Shown: positions 57,931 through 64,000 of the stretch, one piece after another
Layout: the number at the start of each line of letters is the position of its first letter
Numbering within the stretch: position 1 is the first letter of the stretch
From: Apostichopus japonicus
Taxonomy: Eukaryota; Echinodermata; Holothuroidea; Aspidochirotida; Stichopodidae
NCBI RefSeq assembly: GCF_037975245.1
Contig: NC_092580.1
Coordinates: forward strand, 30,496,001 to 30,560,000
Direction of reading: 5' to 3'
Length of the DNA stretch: 64,000 nucleotides
The notes under the pieces: generated by a model
Seen by the model: the letters and a program-made list of their open reading frames with translations, nothing else
Told to the model about the DNA's origin: nothing
The model's database searches: none
Made by a program: the position numbers and the translations under genes

Positions 57931-58701
57931 CAAGGGCGGCGGAACCGGGGGGGGCACAGGGGGCACGTGCCCCCCACTTTTCCTCAGGTTAAAAATGTGC
58001 CCTTTTTCTACATAAATATTTCTAAATAAAAAGAGTTTACAAAGCGAAACCCACGTCGAATGAATTATTTCGGGAAGTTTTAAATGTTTACTACCACAGG
58101 CGTAAGAGCCCAATTTGATTTGGGGGAGGGGGGCTGTAACGACTGGCCCGAAAAATATTACCAAATTTTTCGCGAGCTACGCTCGCGTTCAACATGTTAA
58201 TGTGCATATCATATAGGCATACGTTGGTTATTACATCGCATGCCAATAACATACAATCATTTGCCGTGTTATAACCCTTCCAAATTGGTTATAATTATTG
58301 GGAAAGTCGTTACAATCATAATGATCATAATAATATCAGTTTAACCAATGAAAAACACATAGAAAATTATTTTTCTTTCAGTATTTTGACATATTTCATT
58401 TGCTTTCATGCATGTATCGATCGCGTGTGCAGGGACTTGGACTTTATAATGATTTCACCTCATTTTGTCTTTTTCCTTGTTTCCCAATTTGCACATTAGA
58501 TATTGCAGTGCTAGTATGCATTGTTTCCTTGAAGGGGGGGGGGGGGTGGCGTCGATGGAGTGATGTGTATACGCAAATAAGATAATACAATAAGAGTTAT
58601 AAAGAGTACTAAATATCAGGCTGCATCAGTCCAATCGAATTTCTGCAAAGTGCCCTTCGACGTTGGTGCCCCCCAGATTAAAAGTGCTGCCGCCGCCCTT
58701 G
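57931..58701. mobile_element. hAT element (771 bp) with a nested hAT piece
   Basis: Ends CAAGGGCGGCGG (57931-57942) and CCGCCGCCCTTG (58690-58701), flanked by TGTAAATC (57923-57930) and TGTATATC (58702-58709), matching at seven of eight bases. A GGGGGGGCACAGGGGGCACG block near the left end and GTGCCCCCC near the right extend the pairing. A copy of the 44.9-kb MITE family is nested inside. Confidence 0.8.
58097..58382 (+). mobile_element. Nested 3'-truncated copy of the 44.9-kb MITE family
   Basis: Starts CACAGGCGTAAGAGCCC, then GTAACGACT, a GC hairpin CGCGAGCTACGCTCGCG, the TTGGTTATAATTATTGGG block and TTTCTTTCAGTA. It ends where the intact copy would continue to GGTGCCCG. This end is missing. 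Confidence 0.8.
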
Positions 58702-58709
58702 TGTATATC

Positions 58710-59260
58710 ATCAAAACTATCATAGGATACGCCAGGACTTCGCATTACTTACAACGGGGTTAAAATACCCAGGAGCGAGATTCTACACTGTCACACCGAC
58801 GATCATAACAGAAAATAATATTATCTATGCAAAACGTTGCAAATGACGTCGAAACATATCATCACAGAAGTTTTGTGACTTAAGTGTTGCAGTAATCACT
58901 CAGCCAGTATTACGGAAACTCAAATATGAGACTGATGGTATCGTTTAAGAGATACGCATGCGTTCGTATATAGTTATATAATATAAAACGATCGTTCAAT
59001 AATGTGAACAACCTACTCCGGTTTCAATTTGGTTATAGCTACAGGTGATACCAGTATCGTGCTTCAGTTGTCCTGCATTTCCGTAAAGATATCTGATAAC
59101 GACAAGCCGAACTCTATTGTGCATACGAACCGATGTTCTTTAATCCCAACAATATACATGTATAACCTTGTATACTTCGATTGTTAGTTACGACAATCTG
59201 CTTCAGTATTTCTTCTGCTATTGGATTTCTCGTTGGAAAGTAAAGGATATACAACAAACT
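58710..59260. other. Upstream region of GPCR B, homologous to that of A
   Basis: From about 58885 it aligns with 44825-45717 after removal of the hAT MITE and the two palindromes from A. It provides the empty sites for all three insertions. It may contain the promoter, but no core element could be identified. Confidence 0.6.
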
Positions 59261-62200
59261 ATGGCTTTATATACAAATCTGAAAAGTGTCTTCACAGTGC
59301 TTTGGAGTATTCACGCTATCGTGGTACTAGGACAGTCGGAACCAGAAACGGAACTACTACCAGTACGTAAGTACGCAGTTCGCTGTGTGGCTAATGGGGT
59401 CTGCGGTGTGTTGTGAGCAGAGAAAACGTAGTTGTCGATGATCTTCCCCTGGTTGGTTTAGTGGGGGGGGGGGCAGGGATGCTTAACTGACTGAGGGTGA
59501 AGTCCACTTCCGCACTGCTTCCTTAAATGATGATATTGTAATCAAATTTCGTTATGTTAACTTTCATATTATTCTTAGATCTTCCAAAATACGGGCTCGA
59601 TTTGGTTACGTAGGCGTGGCATGGGGGCAGAGGAGAAGGGGCGGGGGGCGGGTGTGGGTTATGACTGTGGTAGATCCATTCATTTAATATTGTAACAAGG
59701 AACCGCGAAGTTAACCATATGTAAGGTCGTACCACGTAAATCCTGTCATTTCAAAACAGTTCCAAGTACGTATTAGATCTACTTAGGCCTATGGGTTGAT
59801 ATAGTCTAAAGAGTGCAGTGCGTTTGACAATGGAAATGCAACCATTAGTATTAATAAACAAATATGCTAACACTGTTAACACAATATGTCAGAAATAAAG
59901 TCAACATTACTACGATCAAAATATCGGAATGGAATAAGAAATGAATTACGGGGCAAAACAACATAAGAAAGATTTAGAAATTTCTTCTCCCGTGAAAACA
60001 ATCAGTTTCCTGTCATATGTCAAACATCAGTATACATCGCCATCAGTTGTTGTACCAAAACAAATTATGGATATGTCAGAAAACTTATAACAAGAAGGCA
60101 ATTCACGGATTTGCATATCTCATTGCCAGCAAACACTGATTTCAATTGAACATGTTTAATATTAGCTATGCATTCTGGCAATCGGAGGAAATTACTACTT
60201 GACATTTGCATTATTGTCAACGTAAGTATTCTGTTAGAAGTGAGGTTTTATAGTTATTCTTTCTTTTCCATTCACGTTACAGTAACTGTACGGACTGGGT
60301 ACTGCGCTAGAGATTATGAATGTAGTTCTTCATGTGGTCCTCTGACATCGGTCAAATGTTCTTGTCACCCAGCTTGTGAATTATTCCAAGATTGTTGTTA
60401 CAATACTATCGAAAAAGTAATCGCTGTTCCAAAGATAACGACACCGAACTATTTTTGTCTGAAGTTCTTCCCGGTATGAGAGATTACTTTCAGTGTGCTA
60501 CGGATGTTATATCACAGCAAAAATACTGGATGGTGTCTAAATGTCCAGATACATGGACGGGGCTCAACGAATGTGACGTCACAGGCGACGACACAGATAT
60601 CACCGTGGGTAGATTGGAAGATAATTTATCTGGTATTCCAGTTTTATCAAGGAACGGACTAACCTACAGAAATTTTTACTGTGCTCTCTGTCATGGAGAG
60701 GATTTATCCGACCTTTCACCTTGGTCATTCGAGGCTAAAGGTTGTGAAGACAGTGATATTTTTGAAACAGCTACGAACCTGACTGTTAAAGATCAAATCT
60801 TTCTACTGGAAGGTCACTGTCAAAGCTTGTCCTTCCTTCCACCTTCAGATCATCCATTTTACGTGTTATCTTTAATACCTTGTTTTGAAATTACCGATGA
60901 CGTAATCGATACATGTGACGACAACACAACTAGCGAGGATATCAGACACAAATGTTCGACCATAGCAGCTCCCATTCCGATTGGAGGGTACTTCAAAAAT
61001 ACCTTCTGTGTTGAATGTTACTATTCTTCTCATAAATATATCAACTATGAGGTTTTAGCGTTCTGTCCAAGACATGATGAAAGAGTTTTCTTCGATGTAA
61101 ATCCGCCCATTTTAGTGGCGTGTTTCAGAGACATTGAAACCGGTGAAACCATATGCCCAACACCCCAACCTCCACCACCACCCCTCGTACCAATTTCTAT
61201 AACCTTTAATTTTGGTGGTAATTCTGGTGGTATATCAATTATAAAAAACAATGAAAGGATCCAAGAAATATCTGTGACTTGTAACGTTGGACAGGTTTTT
61301 GATCCACTCGAGGCTAAGTGCAAACTATTAACATGTCCTAGTGGTTACGTTCTGAGAAGTTCACTATGCGTACAACTGCCAAATATTACTACAAATTCGT
61401 CAGAAGAATGTAATCACTATTCTATACATATGAAAGCTGACAACGTAAACTTTATCAACAATTCTCGTTTGGAGAACATGGAAATAACTTTTAATTGCCT
61501 ACCAGCGGATTTGGTATTACTTTTACAAGCAAACATGGAACATTACAATACATCGTGCAGAATGACGAGCCAAGTACAGGTTGTTTTAGAAGTTGTCACG
61601 ACTTCTTTAGAAATAATTGGAAGTCTCTTGGCAAAAGCTGGCAGTACATCTTCGCAAAATTCACATGCATGCACAAGTTTGAACATTGTGGAGTTTTTGG
61701 CGTACTGTCCATCCAAAGTGGAGGACCCGACCCTATATTGTGATTCGGAATGGTACAGTGAACCCCAGTGGAGTACATCTGGTAATATTACTGCTGGAAT
61801 TCTTTTCCAAAATTCATCGGAAACTACTGACGTATCTCAAATAAAGATTCGACATTTATTTCAATTTTCATCAACACATGGTAACATCTCATCAGAGGAC
61901 ATTTTAGTACAAAGATGCGTATTTAACTCTAGTGAAGTATCATCATGCCCGATGATTACACTCGACTCAAACTTTTTTCTCCCTTTGGAAAACGAGTCCA
62001 GTGTTTTAGTATATGCGGCGAATAAATCGATTCAATTCACTCCAGATATCTATACTATATTACACAATGGTGACATACAGGTGTGTAACTTTTTGGAAGC
62101 TTCTGGCACCGCTGTGAGGTTTTTGCCTCAATATTCCCAAACACAAAGTATCCTGAGCACGGTTGGTATTTCTATTTCGGTGATTGCACTGCTTTTAACA

Positions 62201-63706
62201 TTGATCAGCTACTCCGTATTTCCTACATTAAGAACCAGACTAGCAAACATTATAATCATGAACCTTTGTGGTTGCCTTGTAGTGGCTCAGTTACTACTTA
62301 TCTTCGCGGGTATTTCTACACTTCATCGTACCTTATGTTCAGTAATATCTGGTCTTGGACATTTCTTTTGGCTGACTGCCTTCTCGGCTAGCTCAATATT
62401 AGGTTTTCTTATGAATCAGACTTTCAGTCTCAGAAACCAAACATTAAGAGGTGTAAAACCTTCCAGAAAGTCAATATGTCTTTTCATACTACTGTGCTTT
62501 GTTTTGCCAAGTATCATCAGTGGGACGTTACTGATTATTTACTCTGTGGATGAAGATGGCATTTACGGAATAGTGTATGGTTCTAACTCAGGATGCTGGA
62601 TTGGTGGACCAAAGATTAACTTGTATGCCTTTGGTATTCCGGTGGCAGTGAGTGTTGTCATAAATATGATATTCTTCATACATATAACCGTCTCCATTTG
62701 TATTCAAAAGAGAAGTAGTCGGAGAATCAGAAAGACCAAGGAGGAAAGCCACTTACGTGAATTGGTGATTTATTCAAAGGTGAGAAGTTTGGCAGATTTC
62801 TTTACCCCCTTCTTCTCATAATGTGGCAATGACATCCCATAACTACCTTATCAGGATACGTTTGTATATGATACAACCACAATTAAACATGTGGATATTA
62901 TTTCGAGAAACCGAGTTCATATGTCTTATGCTCATAGTGCCTGTAAATTAGTTTGAACAGTGTGAGAGATACCACTGCCGCTTGTTTTTTTTTTTAATTT
63001 AGTGTCTACTGATGTCAATGATAACGACTCACGGGCAATCAAACTAGAATTACACCAAACTTTCACAACCTTACAGTTCAGGAAATTACAAGAGGTTCCT
63101 TCCAAGTTTGTTTAAATTACGGAGCTCATGCACAAGTCACTAAACATATAATTGCTGAAAAGTAAAGATGTGATTCATGAAAGCATAATCCTTACAGCTA
63201 CCTGATTTTAAATAGAAACGAAAACCCAAAACAAAGACACAAACAAACAAACGCATTACCCAAAAGAATTCTGAAATGCCATACATCTAGGAAAACAGGC
63301 ATCGATTGCATAAGTTACTTTTTTTGTTTTTAATTGTATATTAAAAATTCAATTATGCCAAGTTGGTCACTACTTGAAGCTCATAGTCTATTATTAATTC
63401 ATTAAATGTGATTTGGTTATATTTTTTCTTCTTCAGATATTCATAATCCTGGGGTTAACCTGGGTCACTGGCTTTGCTGCTGCGTTGTTTGATGAACCTT
63501 GGCTATGGTATCTCTTTATCATATTCACGTCATTGCAAGGACTTTTTATTTTTCTTGCCTTCACTGTCAAATCCGAAATTTGGGGAATGTGGAGGAAGCG
63601 GCTGGGCATGTCTTCTGACTCGCACATTTCATCTTCACAAGGTGTGCATTATCAACCTGGAAAAGGAAGACAGACATCTGGATTAACGGCCACATCAACA
63701 GTGTAG
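59261..63706 (+). CDS. Somatomedin-B adhesion-like family-B GPCR, paralogue B (frameshifted)
   Basis: Exons 59261-59366, 60283-62779 and 63437-63706, with splice sites equivalent to those of paralogue A. The protein is nearly identical to A in the ectodomain and the seven helices. After the SMB knot (YCARDYECSSSCG, CSCHPACELFQDCC) the homopolymer that is AAAAAA in A has only five A (60412-60416). This shifts the frame, so the SMB part runs to a stop at 60479 while the rest stays open to the TM5 exon end. If real, the receptor is truncated and B is a pseudogene; if an assembly or homopolymer error, B is intact. The C-tail is 27 residues longer than A (ending SSQGVHYQPGKGRQTSG then LTATSTV), which is probably the ancestral ending. 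No extra SMB exon. Confidence 0.75.
62780..63436. other. GPCR B intron 2
   Basis: Homologous to the intron of A, slightly shorter. No other feature. Confidence 0.7.
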
Positions 63707-63769
63707 CACCTGTCACCTGTACTATGCCTGTACTATATTACCTGTACATTGCGTGTGAATCGGTGCTTG

Positions 63770-63827
63770 TGTATATATATATATATATCTATATATATAT
63801 ATATGAAAATCGTAATGAGTGAAAATC

Positions 63828-63902
<75 letters not shown>

Positions 63903-63949
63903 TAGATATATAGATATATAGATATATATATATATATATAGATATATAT

Positions 63950-64000
<51 letters not shown>
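63770..64000. repeat. TA/GATA microsatellite containing SINE tail scraps
   Basis: A nearly pure TA array with GATATA variants runs to the end of the window. At 63803-63830 it encloses TGAAAATCGTAATGAGT and GAAAATCGTA, the 3' end of the short SINE seen at 57 kb. The array is therefore probably the expanded TA tail of that SINE. Confidence 0.85.

Overview
This is a eukaryotic window of AT-rich, intron-containing animal DNA crowded with transposable elements. The receptor family (somatomedin-B domain plus family-B 7TM), the mix of repeats (hAT MITEs, CR1/L2-like and Tx1-like LINEs, a Penelope-like element, BEL/Pao and Ty3 remnants, tRNA-derived SINEs) and the gene style suggest a marine invertebrate deuterostome. 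An echinoderm is my best guess, but no species-level marker is visible.

Layout. 1-12 kb: a small plus-strand gene of unknown function with two clear exons (2359-2564, 3002-3111) and a probable last exon (11977-12025). Its large second intron holds two satellites, a 43-bp tandem array, a hAT MITE, a 41-bp palindromic insertion and a LINE 3' fragment. 12-20 kb: a minus-strand three-exon gene (15440-19562) for a predicted secreted or GPI-anchored protein with two PPC-like beta domains. An apparently intact CR1/L2-like LINE (12241-15455) is inserted at its 3' end and seems to supply its last codons. 22-26.5 kb: a fold-back element with long inverted arms, containing a nested L2-like LINE and an internally deleted Tx1-like LINE. 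27-42 kb: a transposon graveyard with hAT MITEs (three with perfect 8-bp target duplications across the window and one with 7 of 8, plus nested copies), a hAT transposase relic, degenerate LINEs, BEL/Pao pol, Ty3 integrase and SINEs. 42.9-44.4 kb: a solo LTR with TG...CA ends and a 5-bp target duplication.

44.8-64 kb: two tandem paralogues of a somatomedin-B adhesion-like GPCR (A, 45718-52185; B, 59261-63706). Because they are alignable, each serves as the 'empty site' of the other. Copy A has gained a hAT MITE and two back-to-back palindromic micro-insertions upstream. It also carries an extra in-phase SMB exon, and a stop codon plus a Penelope insertion at its C-terminus. Copy B lacks all of these but has a 1-bp frameshift just after its SMB domain.

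The least expected signal is a set of 30-41 bp perfect or near-perfect palindromes flanked by 8-bp direct repeats (6.9, 30.8, 45.47 and 45.53 kb, with related hairpins at 41.4 and 44.7 kb). They behave like insertions consisting of little more than two fused terminal inverted repeats.
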